Positions 1 to 6,440 of a stretch of 12,320 nucleotides of DNA are shown in pieces; the stretch's first letter is position 1, and each line of letters opens with the position of its first letter. The translations under genes were made by a program, and so were the position numbers. Where the stretch lies: assembly GCA_947476515.1 (NCBI GenBank), contig CANJQZ010000039.1:1-12320 (forward strand), written 5' to 3'. Source of the DNA: Flavobacteriales bacterium (GTDB lineage: Bacteria > Bacteroidota > Bacteroidia > Flavobacteriales_D > Crocinitomicaceae). Below the pieces are notes generated by a model, which did no database searches, was not told the origin of the DNA, and saw nothing but the letters and a program-made list of their open reading frames with translations.

Positions 1-1
1 C

Positions 2-148
2 TTCGCATTGAGAAAAACTACAGAAGCTGAAGCAATTATGGCAACACTTTCTCAGCTAGATTTATCAAATAGAGAGAAGAAATTTAAAGAAAAATATGCT
101 GAAGCATTTTTAGATTTAACCAATCGTAAAGCAGTTAACGGTTTATGA
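2..148 (+). CDS. 3' end of an unidentified gene (C-terminal 48 aa)
   Basis: An open frame enters from the left edge and stops with TGA. It encodes the last 48 residues of a protein whose start is outside the window. The visible part is Lys/Glu/Ala-rich and likely helical (EAEAIMATLSQLDLSNREKK), with no catalytic motif or membrane segment. I do not recognise the family. The next gene starts 33 nt downstream on the same strand, so co-transcription is possible. That this is coding is inferred from frame and composition only. Confidence 0.5.
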   Translation, partial: FALRKTTEAEAIMATLSQLDLSNREKKFKEKYAEAFLDLTNRKAVNGL

Positions 149-181
149 TTTATTGCTTTTGTAATTATCTTATGTTATGTT

Positions 182-574
182 ATGTTGAAATTTAGTTCTT
201 TATTATTATTTCTTGGAGTTCTAATTTCTTACAATTCCTTCAGTCAAAACTATTTAAATAAAGATTACGGCAATCCTTATTTTCAAATTATGGATAGAAC
301 TGACTCCACTATTACAATACACATGGATATGGAGTCTGATGCAATTCACGCTTGTGATTCACCTGATTTCATTTGCTCTTTAAATCCTGATGGGAATTAC
401 TATTGTTTCATTTCTGAAGAAGGAGACATGGAAAATGTTATCATCATGTACGGAAAAGAAATGATTGAAGGCACTGACGATCCAAAGAAGTTAGTCTATA
501 AATCTAATGGCTATATGGGACATCCATGTGATGTTCCTGTTGCTACTTATCTATGGGATGCAATGGGTGACTAA
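182..574 (+). CDS. Small secreted hypothetical protein
   Basis: A 130-aa protein with a clear Sec signal peptide: MLK, a Leu-rich core (residues 4-17), then YNSFSQ, which fits signal peptidase I cleavage after Ser-Gln as is common in Bacteroidota. The mature part of about 108 aa has four cysteines (within HACDSP, DFICSL, YYCFI and HPCDVP), which could form disulfides outside the cytoplasm. There is no T9SS sorting domain and no lipobox, so a periplasmic location is the simplest inference. The family is not recognised. The ATG lies just after a short run of repeated TTATG, and the other ATGs there are out of frame. The gene converges on rluF with only 11 nt between the two stops and no clear hairpin. 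Confidence 0.7.
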   Translation: MLKFSSLLLFLGVLISYNSFSQNYLNKDYGNPYFQIMDRTDSTITIHMDMESDAIHACDSPDFICSLNPDGNYYCFISEEGDMENVIIMYGKEMIEGTDDPKKLVYKSNGYMGHPCDVPVATYLWDAMGD

Positions 575-585
575 TTCATTGAATT

Positions 586-1476
586 TCAGCGTGACTTTGG
601 TTTGCGTGAAATGTTTTTCTTTACTCCAGGTCTACTGTCATTCTTTTTAGGGGATCTACCAAATTTACTACTTGCTGAATTTGGTGTATAGGCCTTTGTA
701 GTTCGATTGTTTCCCGAAGATGCAGTAGCTTTTTTAACGCTAGGTTTTTTAGCAGTTTTCTTCACCTCTTCATTACTGGAGTCTTCAATTAAGTCATAAA
801 TTACTTCCAATTCTTTATCGGTCAAATCTCTCCATTCTCCCAGAGGAAGTCCTTGCAATCCTATATTCATAATGCGTACCCGTTCCAACTTGAGTACTTC
901 ATAATCAAAGTGCTCGCACATCCGCCGGATTTGCCTGTTTAAACCTTGAATTAAGGTAATTCGAAAGACATTTGTTCCTTCCTGAATGATTTTACATTTC
1001 TTGGTGTTAACGCCCAAAATAGGAACGCCTTTTGACATGGAGGCAATCATCGAGGTAGTCAATGGTTTGTTTACAGTGACTAAATATTCTTTTTCATGTT
1101 TATTTCCAGCCCTTAATATCTTATTGATCACATCTCCATCATTCGTCAGGAAGATAAGTCCTTGAGAATCTTTATCCAGTCGTCCGACAGGAAAAATTCT
1201 TTTACTATGATTGACAAATTGTACAATATTATCGTGGACATTCTCCTCAGTAGTGGAAGTAACCCCAACGGGTTTATTTAAGGCAATAAATACAATGTCA
1301 TCTCCTTCTCTAGGCTCTAGATGTTGACCATTAACACAAACTTTGTCGCCAATTTTTACTTGGTCACCAATGACAGCTTTGCGCTTGTTGATCAATACCA
1401 ATCCGCGCTCAATAAACCGATCTGCCTCGCGTCTTGAACACAATCCACTTTCACTAATAAATTTATTGAGGCGCAT
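586..1476 (-). CDS. rluF: 23S rRNA pseudouridine synthase RluF
   Basis: A member of the RsuA/RluB/E/F family, which isomerises uridine to pseudouridine in rRNA. RluF in E. coli acts on U2604 of 23S rRNA. Residues 1-55 form an S4 RNA-binding domain (RLNKFISESGLCSRREADR). The catalytic domain follows, with LNKPVGVTSTT (67-76) and the signature FPVGRLDKDSQGL holding catalytic Asp101. RluF-like traits are the GVPILG, GLNRQIRRMCEHF and PLGEWRDLT segments. Residues from about 233 to 296 are a low-complexity Lys/Ser/Arg tail, common in Bacteroidota homologues and probably an RNA-binding extension. The ATG at 1476 begins the S4 domain directly. The subfamily call rests on recalled family motifs; the exact target base is inferred. 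Confidence 0.9.
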   Translation of the reverse strand: MRLNKFISESGLCSRREADRFIERGLVLINKRKAVIGDQVKIGDKVCVNGQHLEPREGDDIVFIALNKPVGVTSTTEENVHDNIVQFVNHSKRIFPVGRLDKDSQGLIFLTNDGDVINKILRAGNKHEKEYLVTVNKPLTTSMIASMSKGVPILGVNTKKCKIIQEGTNVFRITLIQGLNRQIRRMCEHFDYEVLKLERVRIMNIGLQGLPLGEWRDLTDKELEVIYDLIEDSSNEEVKKTAKKPSVKKATASSGNNRTTKAYTPNSASSKFGRSPKKNDSRPGVKKNISRKPKSR

Positions 1477-1731
1477 TTTGTTGGTTATTCTTTAATTATT
1501 ACAACAGTGTAAAATTACTATTTTTTGAATCTATTGGATAGTTTATAAAATTCCTATTTAGAGTTCGAAACTAAGGAATTCTAATGTAATTGTCTAGTTC
1601 AATAGTATGAAGTTCTTCACAATAAACAGAATATATAAGTAATATTATTTTTCAAGAAAAACTAAATGGTTGAATTAATATGAATTATTACATTTTATTG
1701 ATAATTTTAAATATATTAAATTATCTTGTTT

Positions 1732-2346
1732 ATGAAAAAATTAAGCGTAATACTTTCGATTTTTAGTTTGATTCTTTTAAGTTCAAAGAATCTTTATTCG
1801 CAGTCAATTGGACAAGTAAAAAGAATGTCTGTTAATTTTGTTCGACTCGATAATGAATCTCAAATTGGAGGGTATATATTTACTGATCTTTCAAATAATA
1901 GAGAATTAAATCTAACAAGTAATCAAACGGTCAGTTTACCCGGTTTTTATGAGGGGATTTCTCTAGAATCAATCGAGGATTATGCGAACAAAAATTTAGT
2001 TATAGACATGATTTATATGCATCACTTATGCAATGAAGGTTCATATAATTACAGCTGTTTAGATTGGGTTATCACCGGCATACATCCAGAGGGAACACCA
2101 AAATCTACTAAAAAAATTATTTTACCTAAAATTGGAAAAATTATTGATCCTGATGGATATGTTAATGTGCGTTCTCAAATGAATGTAAAGTCCTCTATTG
2201 TTGGAAAATTAGAGCCGATGACTACAGAAGAGTGTTTTTATTTCTATCGATCTCCAGATATAAATTGGTTCAAAGTTGATTTTGATTACGATGGAGTTAG
2301 CTTTAAGGGGTATATTCATGCTTCACGCGTAAAAATTGTTCATTAG
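1732..2346 (+). CDS. Secreted protein with C-terminal bacterial SH3 domain
   Basis: A 204-aa protein from the ATG at 1732; an in-frame TTG two codons earlier is less likely. It begins with a signal peptide (MKKLSVILSIFSLILLSS, cleavage near YSQ). The middle part (about residues 25-125) is unrecognised and has cysteines in HHLCNEG and SCLDW. Residues from about 134 to the end resemble a bacterial SH3 (SH3b type 3) fold: KIIDPDGYVNVRSQMNVKSS, then a Gly-Lys-Leu turn, WFKVDF, and KGYIHASRVK at the end. SH3b domains in secreted bacterial proteins often bind cell-wall peptides, so an envelope role is plausible but not shown. It has no T9SS tail. It stands alone, with about 250 bp of AT-rich DNA upstream and 95 bp before the next gene. 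Confidence 0.75.
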   Translation: MKKLSVILSIFSLILLSSKNLYSQSIGQVKRMSVNFVRLDNESQIGGYIFTDLSNNRELNLTSNQTVSLPGFYEGISLESIEDYANKNLVIDMIYMHHLCNEGSYNYSCLDWVITGIHPEGTPKSTKKIILPKIGKIIDPDGYVNVRSQMNVKSSIVGKLEPMTTEECFYFYRSPDINWFKVDFDYDGVSFKGYIHASRVKIVH

Positions 2347-2441
2347 AATAATTTTAATAATATAAAAAAAAAGCACCAGCGGTTGGGATAGATATAAAGA
2401 TTAAAAGTAGAGTGTTAACATTCATACAAAAAAAGAAGAAG

Positions 2442-3350
2442 ATGAGTCTAATCAAGTTAATTATAATGTCTTTTTATTATTATGCATATACCGTTCGTAT
2501 AAAATTAATAATCGTGCCTGCCTTCTTATTTATATCATTCCTTAACTTTTCCCAGTCGGAGTCGATAGAAATTAACCCTTCCTTAATCTATATGAATGTC
2601 TATGATATAGTAGACACTGCAGTTTCTTCCTATACTCCTTTTGGGTGTGCCACAAAATCCTATACTCTCGATGTTGATCAAAATAATGTCACTGATTTTA
2701 CGCTAACCACTTCATGTTATATGGGGGGGTTAGGAGGAAATAATGAAATTTCATTAAGTTCATCAGACAGCAGTTACTTTGCTATAGATACCAATGTTAT
2801 AGATACAATAGGATCTGTTTTTTCAGGTCAAATTGTGTATTATCCTGCAATATTTTCACTAGTAAAAGAACTTGAATATAATGACACCGTTTGGATGGGG
2901 CAATGCAATCAACAGACGCTAACAAACATAGCCTATTATGCCTATGGTAATTACCCCAGTTTTATCAGTTATCATTCCATGGATTCATGGATATCTGGTG
3001 ACCATTACATCGGGTTTCGAAAGAAAATTGAAGGGGTTAATCACCTGGGTTGGATTAAGTTAAATGTATCAAATTACAATCAATTTACAGTTAAGGAATA
3101 TGCCCTGAGTTTTTTGGATTCCCCGATTAAAATATATCCTAATCCTGTAGTTGACAATGTAACAATACAATGTGGTTATTTGGAAAACTCAGATTTTAAG
3201 GTATACAATGTTTTAGGGGAAATTGTCCTTCAAAGCAAATTAGTAAAAGGTTTGAATCAGGTTGATTTAAGTGAATTGCGTCATGGTGTGTATTCTTTTC
3301 AAGTTTCAGGTTTGGATTATTTTATTCAAAAACAAATTGTTAAGTTGTGA
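2442..3350 (+). CDS. Secreted protein with T9SS type A sorting domain
   Basis: About 302 aa from ATG 2442. A GTG at 2412 and an ATG at 2466 are also in frame, and 2466 would give the neatest signal peptide (hydrophobic core IIVPAFLFISFLNF, cleavage near SQS). The mature body of about 190 aa is rich in Ser/Thr/Tyr/Asn and beta-like, with no recognised domain. The last ~75 residues are a type A C-terminal sorting domain: IKIYPNPVVDNVTIQC, then VYNVLGEIVLQ, HGVYSFQVSG and a terminal KQIVKL. Such tails direct export by the type IX secretion system across the outer membrane and are removed or replaced at the surface. Function of the cargo is unknown. A second, orphan tail follows only about 20 nt after the stop. 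Confidence 0.8.
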   Translation: MSLIKLIIMSFYYYAYTVRIKLIIVPAFLFISFLNFSQSESIEINPSLIYMNVYDIVDTAVSSYTPFGCATKSYTLDVDQNNVTDFTLTTSCYMGGLGGNNEISLSSSDSSYFAIDTNVIDTIGSVFSGQIVYYPAIFSLVKELEYNDTVWMGQCNQQTLTNIAYYAYGNYPSFISYHSMDSWISGDHYIGFRKKIEGVNHLGWIKLNVSNYNQFTVKEYALSFLDSPIKIYPNPVVDNVTIQCGYLENSDFKVYNVLGEIVLQSKLVKGLNQVDLSELRHGVYSFQVSGLDYFIQKQIVKL

Positions 3351-3360
3351 TTTTTAAGTT

Positions 3361-3585
3361 TTAATAGACTTTTTAATCTATAATCCTTTTGTAGATCAAA
3401 TCACCATTTCCAGTGAAATTCAGATGCAAAAAATAGAACTGTTCCAAGCGAATGGATCATTAATGAGCGTAAATGAGATCTCTGGCAAAGAATTCAACTT
3501 AGAAACAAATCATTTGCTTAAAGGCATTTATTTTCTTCAAGTGACCAATTTAAAAGGTAAAGAAACTGTGAAGATTATTAAATAG
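3361..3585 (+). pseudogene. Orphan T9SS sorting-domain remnant
   Basis: In the frame ending with TAG at 3583-3585 the DNA encodes a full T9SS type A tail with no body and no suitable start codon. It reads IYNPFVDQITISS, then KIELFQANGSLM, LLKGIYFLQVTN and ETVKIIK. The usual YPNP box is reduced to YNP, consistent with loss of one Pro codon. An in-frame stop at 3355-3357 closes it on the left. It is in a different frame from the preceding T9SS gene and differs strongly in sequence from that gene's own tail, so it is not a recent tandem copy. The simplest reading is the 3' remnant of an older T9SS gene whose body was lost or replaced. Confidence 0.75.
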
Positions 3586-3682
3586 ATTTTGATCTTTTTA
3601 ATAATTCAGTTCGAATCATAGAAATGAATATTGAGCCATCAATAACCAAAATTATTCGATAGAATTTTCTGTATTAAATCAC

Positions 3683-3711
3683 TTTATTTACCGTGAAAAA
3701 TTGTATATTTG
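3683..3711 (+). promoter_or_regulatory. Bacteroidota-type promoter of the fic gene
   Basis: TATATTTG at 3704-3711 is a perfect match to the Bacteroidota -7 box TAnnTTTG. A -33-like TTTA lies at 3683-3686 with a 17-nt spacer. The predicted transcript start is about 30 nt before the fic ATG at 3746. The -33 match is weak, so confidence comes mainly from the -7 box and its position. Confidence 0.55.
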
Positions 3712-3731
3712 AATATATTTTCACGATAAAT
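3686..3731. promoter_or_regulatory. Long palindrome (candidate operator) over the fic promoter
   Basis: The left arm ATTTACCGTGAAAA (3686-3699) and right arm TTTTCACGATAAAT (3718-3731) are inverted repeats matching at 13 of 14 positions. They flank an 18-bp AT-rich spacer that holds most of the -7 box. The half-sites are about three helical turns apart, suiting a dimeric repressor that blocks the promoter. The regulator is unknown; the HTH-like C-terminus of the Fic protein itself is one candidate (inference). Confidence 0.6.
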
Positions 3732-3745
3732 ATAACCTCTAAATA

Positions 3746-4633
3746 ATGATCAACCAGACCACAAAAGATAAAATTCAGATATTGCACGGTCAATATTTAA
3801 ATTTAGCAAAGGGAAATGAATCAATATTAAAGGAAATAACCCTAGCCGAAATTCCTGAGTTGGTTTATAACTCGAACGCTATCGAAAATTCAACCCTTTC
3901 TTTGGAAGATACAGAAAAAATCCTTGCAGGGGGAAGTATAGATCGAAAAGTAAATGTCCGGGAAGTTTATGAAGCCAAAAATTTGGCCAATATTACCGAA
4001 TCCTTATTAGAAAAAAACTTTTCCTTACTCCACATTAAACACATTTTAAGCTTTCATAAAACTTTGCTTACTAACATAGACGATAATATTTCCGGTCGAT
4101 TTAGAGTTGGCAAAGAATGGGTGCGTGTTGGCAATCACTTAGGAGTAAATCCACAGTTTGTTCCTACACTTATGCAAGAACTTGTTGATAATTATAACCA
4201 GAATAAAATCAGTTATTTTTTAGATGCCGTCGCACATTTCCACGCAGAGTTTGAAACCATTCACCCCTTTGTTGATGGAAATGGGCGAATGGGTAGAGTG
4301 CTTATTAATCTGCAGTTAATGAATTTGGGTTTCCCGCCAATTATTATTCAAAATAAAAGTAAACATACTGAATACTATCCGCTATTTACACAGTACCAGT
4401 CAACAATTAAATTTGGTGGTTTCACCGATTTGTTTGCGCTACTATTGCAAGAATCTATGCACAAAAGAATAAGCATACTTGCATCAAAAAAAATAATTCC
4501 ACTTGCACTTTGGGCGTCTCAAAAAGGAGTAATACCAAATTTTGCAGCCAATAAAGCCAAAAGGCAAACGATTCCTGCCTTCCGTCTGCGAGAAAAATGG
4601 ATGATTTCAGAAGAATTTACATCAAGCAACTAA
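3746..4633 (+). CDS. Fic family protein (class II, probable AMP-transferase)
   Basis: A 295-aa Fic enzyme. Fic proteins usually transfer AMP, or another nucleotide part, onto a hydroxyl side chain of a target protein. The motif HPFVDGNGRMGR (residues 173-184) matches HPFxxGNGRxGR with the catalytic His173 and the phosphate-binding loop intact. The N-terminal inhibitory motif [S/T]xxxE[G/N] is present as SNAIEN (43-48, Glu47), placing it in class II, where this helix blocks ATP until released. A flap segment lies near SGRFRVGKEWVRVG (116-129). Residues about 249-286 (KKIIPLALWAS to RQTIPAFR) look like a small HTH/excisionase-like domain. The protein is somewhat short but ends naturally. It is monocistronic, with its own promoter and terminator, and no antitoxin gene is adjacent. 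The target is unknown. Confidence 0.9.
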   Translation: MINQTTKDKIQILHGQYLNLAKGNESILKEITLAEIPELVYNSNAIENSTLSLEDTEKILAGGSIDRKVNVREVYEAKNLANITESLLEKNFSLLHIKHILSFHKTLLTNIDDNISGRFRVGKEWVRVGNHLGVNPQFVPTLMQELVDNYNQNKISYFLDAVAHFHAEFETIHPFVDGNGRMGRVLINLQLMNLGFPPIIIQNKSKHTEYYPLFTQYQSTIKFGGFTDLFALLLQESMHKRISILASKKIIPLALWASQKGVIPNFAANKAKRQTIPAFRLREKWMISEEFTSSN

Positions 4634-4661
4634 TTATTTAATTGGCCAAAAAATTATATCA

Positions 4662-4697
4662 AAAAAATCCCCAACTTTCGTTGAGGATTTCTTTGTG
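4662..4697. terminator. Bidirectional terminator hairpin, repeat copy 1
   Basis: The minus strand reads AAATCCTCAAC-GAAA-GTTGGGGATTT followed by a T-run: an 11-bp stem with one G-U pair and a GNRA-type GAAA loop, ideal for ending the minus-strand RCC1-like gene 86 nt upstream. On the plus strand the same hairpin (one C-A mismatch) is followed by TTTCTTT and can serve fic. The 36-bp unit recurs exactly at 6233-6268 and in part at 6128-6152. Confidence 0.8.
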
Positions 4698-4782
4698 TCC
4701 AACAGTGACCTATTATTTAATAAAAAATTACCCAATATTCTTCTAGTATAAAAGCGTATGAGTTAAGAATTAAATGAAAGAA

Positions 4783-5979
4783 TTATTCTTTTATCAATTT
4801 TATTACCTCTCGTACTTTATCTATATCTATTTCTAAGAAATATATTCCTGTTTTTAGGTTAGATAATGAGAAACTAGATTCATTTATATCCAACTGTTTT
4901 ACTAATTTTCCATTAATGTCTTTAATACTTAATGACTCAATTTTCTTTAAGTCTTCTAATCCATATATGGTCATTTGATCCTGAATAGGATTTGGAACTA
5001 CGATTAGAGAATTATCCTGTACATTCTCATTGTTTTCGATATTAGCAGAAGTACAAGAAGCATCAAGCGTATACATATCCAACCATAATTTATCATTATC
5101 ATGAATACAAAAATAACCAGAAGGTATAAAACCGCTTGTGCGAAAAGAAATACTGTTGTATGTAGAAAAATTACTTATTTGAGTTGGTGTAGCCAGTGGA
5201 TTAAAGGTTGCGCTTGACTGAATGTAATAAGGCCAATACCAAAGCGTCCCGTTTGTTTTAATTCCGTAAGTTCCTGAAAAGACAGTCCCTGATATGGATT
5301 GCCAATTATTATCATTCCCAACTTGAAATCCATTATACCACAAGGTGCCGTTGTTTTTAATTCCCCACCATTCTCCCCCTTCAGTCCAAATATATTTCCA
5401 ATCAATGTCAGAACCAATTTGCGTAAAAGAACCAGCTGCTGTTCCAATCCAAATTGTGCCATTGTTTTTTAATGCTAATACTTGATCCCAAGATGATTGA
5501 ATATCTAACCAGTCGTTGGCCAAACCAACCTGAATTGGTGTTAAAAAGTAATTATTCGGTTGTAAACGGCCCCAAAACCACATCGTGCCATCATCCCTAA
5601 TTGCAGTTGTCATTCCATTGCTTGAAGACAAATCAATCCATTTTGAGTTATTTAATTGAATTATTGTTGCTTGTGGATTTGTGTGTCCAATTCCCAACTC
5701 CCCATCATAATTATAAGGCCCCCATCCCCATAAGGTGCTATCTTGAGCAAGTAAGAAAGTAGAGCCAGTTCCTGAACTAATACATTTTTCCCAAATATTT
5801 TGATTTCCAATTTGCACACCCACTGCATTTGATGTAAAATCCCACAAGGTATGATCATCTCTAATAGCGTAAATGAGAGAGTTTGTATCTGCATTAGTAC
5901 TTATTGATTTCCAACATTGAGCTATACATTGAAAGTGAAATAATGATGTTAAGATAAATATTTTAGTTATTTTTTTCAT
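4783..5979 (-). CDS. Secreted RCC1-repeat protein with T9SS sorting domain
   Basis: A 398-aa exported protein. The signal peptide is MKKITKIFILTSLFHFQCIA, cleaved near AQC. The body carries degenerate RCC1-type (beta-propeller) repeats. The clearest is TLWGWGPYNYDGELGIG (82-98), followed by DDGTMWFWG (129-137), NNGTIWIG (172-179), NNGTLWYNG (209-217) and TNGTLWYW (242-249). The repeating D/N-G-T-x-W strand is typical of bacterial secreted RCC1 proteins. The last ~73 residues are a type A T9SS tail: VVPNPIQDQMTIYG, IKDINGKLVKQL, LKTGIYFLEI and EVIKLIKE. An extracellular protein-binding or adhesive role is inferred; no enzyme motif is seen. A terminator follows at 4662-4697 and a 23-bp palindrome precedes the gene. 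Matching 36-bp repeats lie on both sides, suggesting it could be a movable or replaceable unit. Confidence 0.85.
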   Translation of the reverse strand: MKKITKIFILTSLFHFQCIAQCWKSISTNADTNSLIYAIRDDHTLWDFTSNAVGVQIGNQNIWEKCISSGTGSTFLLAQDSTLWGWGPYNYDGELGIGHTNPQATIIQLNNSKWIDLSSSNGMTTAIRDDGTMWFWGRLQPNNYFLTPIQVGLANDWLDIQSSWDQVLALKNNGTIWIGTAAGSFTQIGSDIDWKYIWTEGGEWWGIKNNGTLWYNGFQVGNDNNWQSISGTVFSGTYGIKTNGTLWYWPYYIQSSATFNPLATPTQISNFSTYNSISFRTSGFIPSGYFCIHDNDKLWLDMYTLDASCTSANIENNENVQDNSLIVVPNPIQDQMTIYGLEDLKKIESLSIKDINGKLVKQLDINESSFSLSNLKTGIYFLEIDIDKVREVIKLIKE

Positions 5980-6016
5980 ATTTCTATTTTTAAAGAATTA
6001 ATAATTCAGAGTGTAT

Positions 6017-6039
6017 TTAACTCTTTGTCAAAGTGTTAA
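6017..6039. promoter_or_regulatory. 23-bp near-perfect palindrome upstream of the RCC1-like gene
   Basis: Arms TTAACTCTTTG and CAAAGTGTTAA flank a single central T and are inverted repeats at 10 of 11 positions. It ends 37 bp upstream of the minus-strand start codon at 5979. A one-base centre cannot form a normal RNA hairpin loop, so a dimeric protein-binding site is more likely. No convincing TAnnTTTG box was found beside it. Confidence 0.45.
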
Positions 6040-6127
6040 GAAATTTCAACATGCTATTAATCAATTATACAAAATATTATCAATATCGAATAGTATTAAA
6101 ACAAGCCTCGACCAAGTAGGTGGTAAT

Positions 6128-6152
6128 AATCCCCAACTTTCGTTGAGGATTT
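6128..6152. repeat. Terminator-hairpin repeat, partial copy 2
   Basis: The 25-bp core AATCCCCAACTTTCGTTGAGG plus ATTT is identical to the copies at 4662 and 6233, but the flanks differ and there is no T-run on either side, so it is probably a weak or dead terminator. Next to it the minus strand reads AAACCCCTCAACTCCCAC. This resembles the tRNA-like end beside copy 3 and suggests a decayed duplicate of the same junction. Confidence 0.6.
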
Positions 6153-6170
6153 AATCGTGGGAGTTGAGGG

Positions 6171-6209
6171 GTTTATCTCGACTCAGCAAAAGCATCGCTC
6201 GATATAAAC
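6171..6209. repeat. Long inverted repeat in the junction region
   Basis: Arms GTTTATCTCGA (6171-6181) and TCGATATAAAC (6199-6209) match at 10 of 11 positions around a 17-nt loop. The pairing may extend outward through GTTGAGG and TTCTCAC with mismatches. There is no T-run, so it is not an obvious terminator. It may be a binding site or the remnant of a REP-like or mobile sequence. Confidence 0.5.
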
Positions 6210-6232
6210 TTCTCACCCAAATCGTTATAAAT

Positions 6233-6268
6233 AAAAAATCCCCAACTTTCGTTGAGGATTTCTTTGTG
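6233..6268 (-). terminator. Terminator hairpin, repeat copy 3 (minus strand)
   Basis: Identical over 36 bp to copy 1. On the minus strand a GAAA-loop hairpin is followed by six Ts, a strong intrinsic terminator. It sits immediately after a tRNA-like 3' end, where a tRNA terminator would be expected, yet no intact tRNA precedes it here. Confidence 0.7.
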
Positions 6269-6283
6269 GAGTCGGAGGGGTTC
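6266..6283 (-). other. Candidate tRNA 3'-end attachment site (att)
   Basis: The minus strand reads GAACCCCTCCGACTCCAC. It can be parsed as half a T-loop (GAAC from TTCGAAC), T-stem strand CCCTC, acceptor strand CGACTCC and discriminator A. The other parts of a tRNA are absent on the right, where AT-rich sequence begins. Tyrosine recombinases often cross over in the T-loop, leaving such a 3' fragment at one end and the restored gene at the other. The integrase starts about 170 bp away. The isotype cannot be told. It overlaps copy 3 by three bases. Confidence 0.5.
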
Positions 6284-6377
6284 TAATCTATTCAATTTAA
6301 GTAATTTATGTAACCCTCAAAAAATCTCTAAAATACCTTATAAATCAATGCTTTGAGAAGTATTTTTTTAATCTTTG

Positions 6378-6412
6378 TATTGAAATAGATTGAATGTTAT
6401 TGAAATAAATTG
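6378..6412. repeat. Two 15-bp direct repeats upstream of the integrase
   Basis: TATTGAAATAGATTG (6378-6392) and TATTGAAATAAATTG (6398-6412) differ at one base. Their starts are 20 bp apart, about two helical turns, so proteins bound to both would sit on the same DNA face. Lying between the putative att core and the integrase gene, they are candidate arm-type integrase or excisionase sites. They also overlap the integrase promoter. Confidence 0.5.
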
Positions 6413-6420
6413 TAAGTTTG
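6390..6420 (+). promoter_or_regulatory. Integrase promoter (TTG-N20-TAAGTTTG)
   Basis: TTG at 6390-6392, a 20-nt spacer and TAAGTTTG at 6413-6420 match the Bacteroidota promoter consensus TTG-N17-23-TAnnTTTG. The expected transcript start is close to 6426-6430, which supports the ATG at 6451 as the translation start and excludes the in-frame TTG at 6418, which lies inside the -7 box. Confidence 0.6.
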
Positions 6421-6440
6421 TGGGCTAAATGTGGGCTAAA
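6419..6440. repeat. 11-bp tandem repeat at the integrase transcript start
   Basis: TGTGGGCTAAA occurs twice in exact tandem (6419-6429, 6430-6440), directly after the -7 box and before the ATG at 6451. A period of about one helical turn over the predicted start site suggests an operator for control of the integrase, or part of the recombination site. Confidence 0.55.

Larger units (their letters stand above)
5980..6417. other. 438-bp gene-free junction region
   Basis: No credible coding frame is seen here. In order it holds a 23-bp palindrome, a partial terminator repeat, a long inverted repeat, a full terminator repeat fused to a tRNA-like 3' end, an AT-rich stretch, and the integrase promoter with 15-bp direct repeats. 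The single sites are listed separately. The region appears to be the junction between chromosome (left) and integrated element (right). Confidence 0.6.

Noticed and set aside
1699..1731. Promoter TTG-N20-TATCTTG before the SH3-domain gene
   Set aside because: The -7-like box would end only about 5 nt before the ATG, leaving no leader, and it lacks one T of the TAnnTTTG consensus.
2412..2441. GTG 2412 start for the T9SS gene
   Set aside because: It would add a Lys-rich stretch before an already complete signal peptide; ATG 2442 or 2466 gives a normal export signal.
3746..4633. Fic gene as a truncated pseudogene because it is shorter than many relatives
   Set aside because: The inhibitory motif, Fic motif and C-terminal HTH-like region are all present in order, with a terminator shortly after the stop.
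5175..5894. Two minus-strand open frames inside the RCC1-like gene (5175-5462, 5661-5894)
   Set aside because: They lie in another frame of a well-supported gene with signal peptide, repeats and sorting domain, and their products are low-complexity with no motif.
4662..6268. Three copies of a 25-36 bp repeat as a CRISPR-like array
   Set aside because: Spacing is irregular (about 1.4 kb and 80 bp), each unit is a terminator hairpin, and no cas gene is present.
6266..6360. A complete tRNA gene on the minus strand
   Set aside because: Only the 3' part is visible; no matching 5' acceptor strand, anticodon arm or D-arm was found in the 90 bp to the right.
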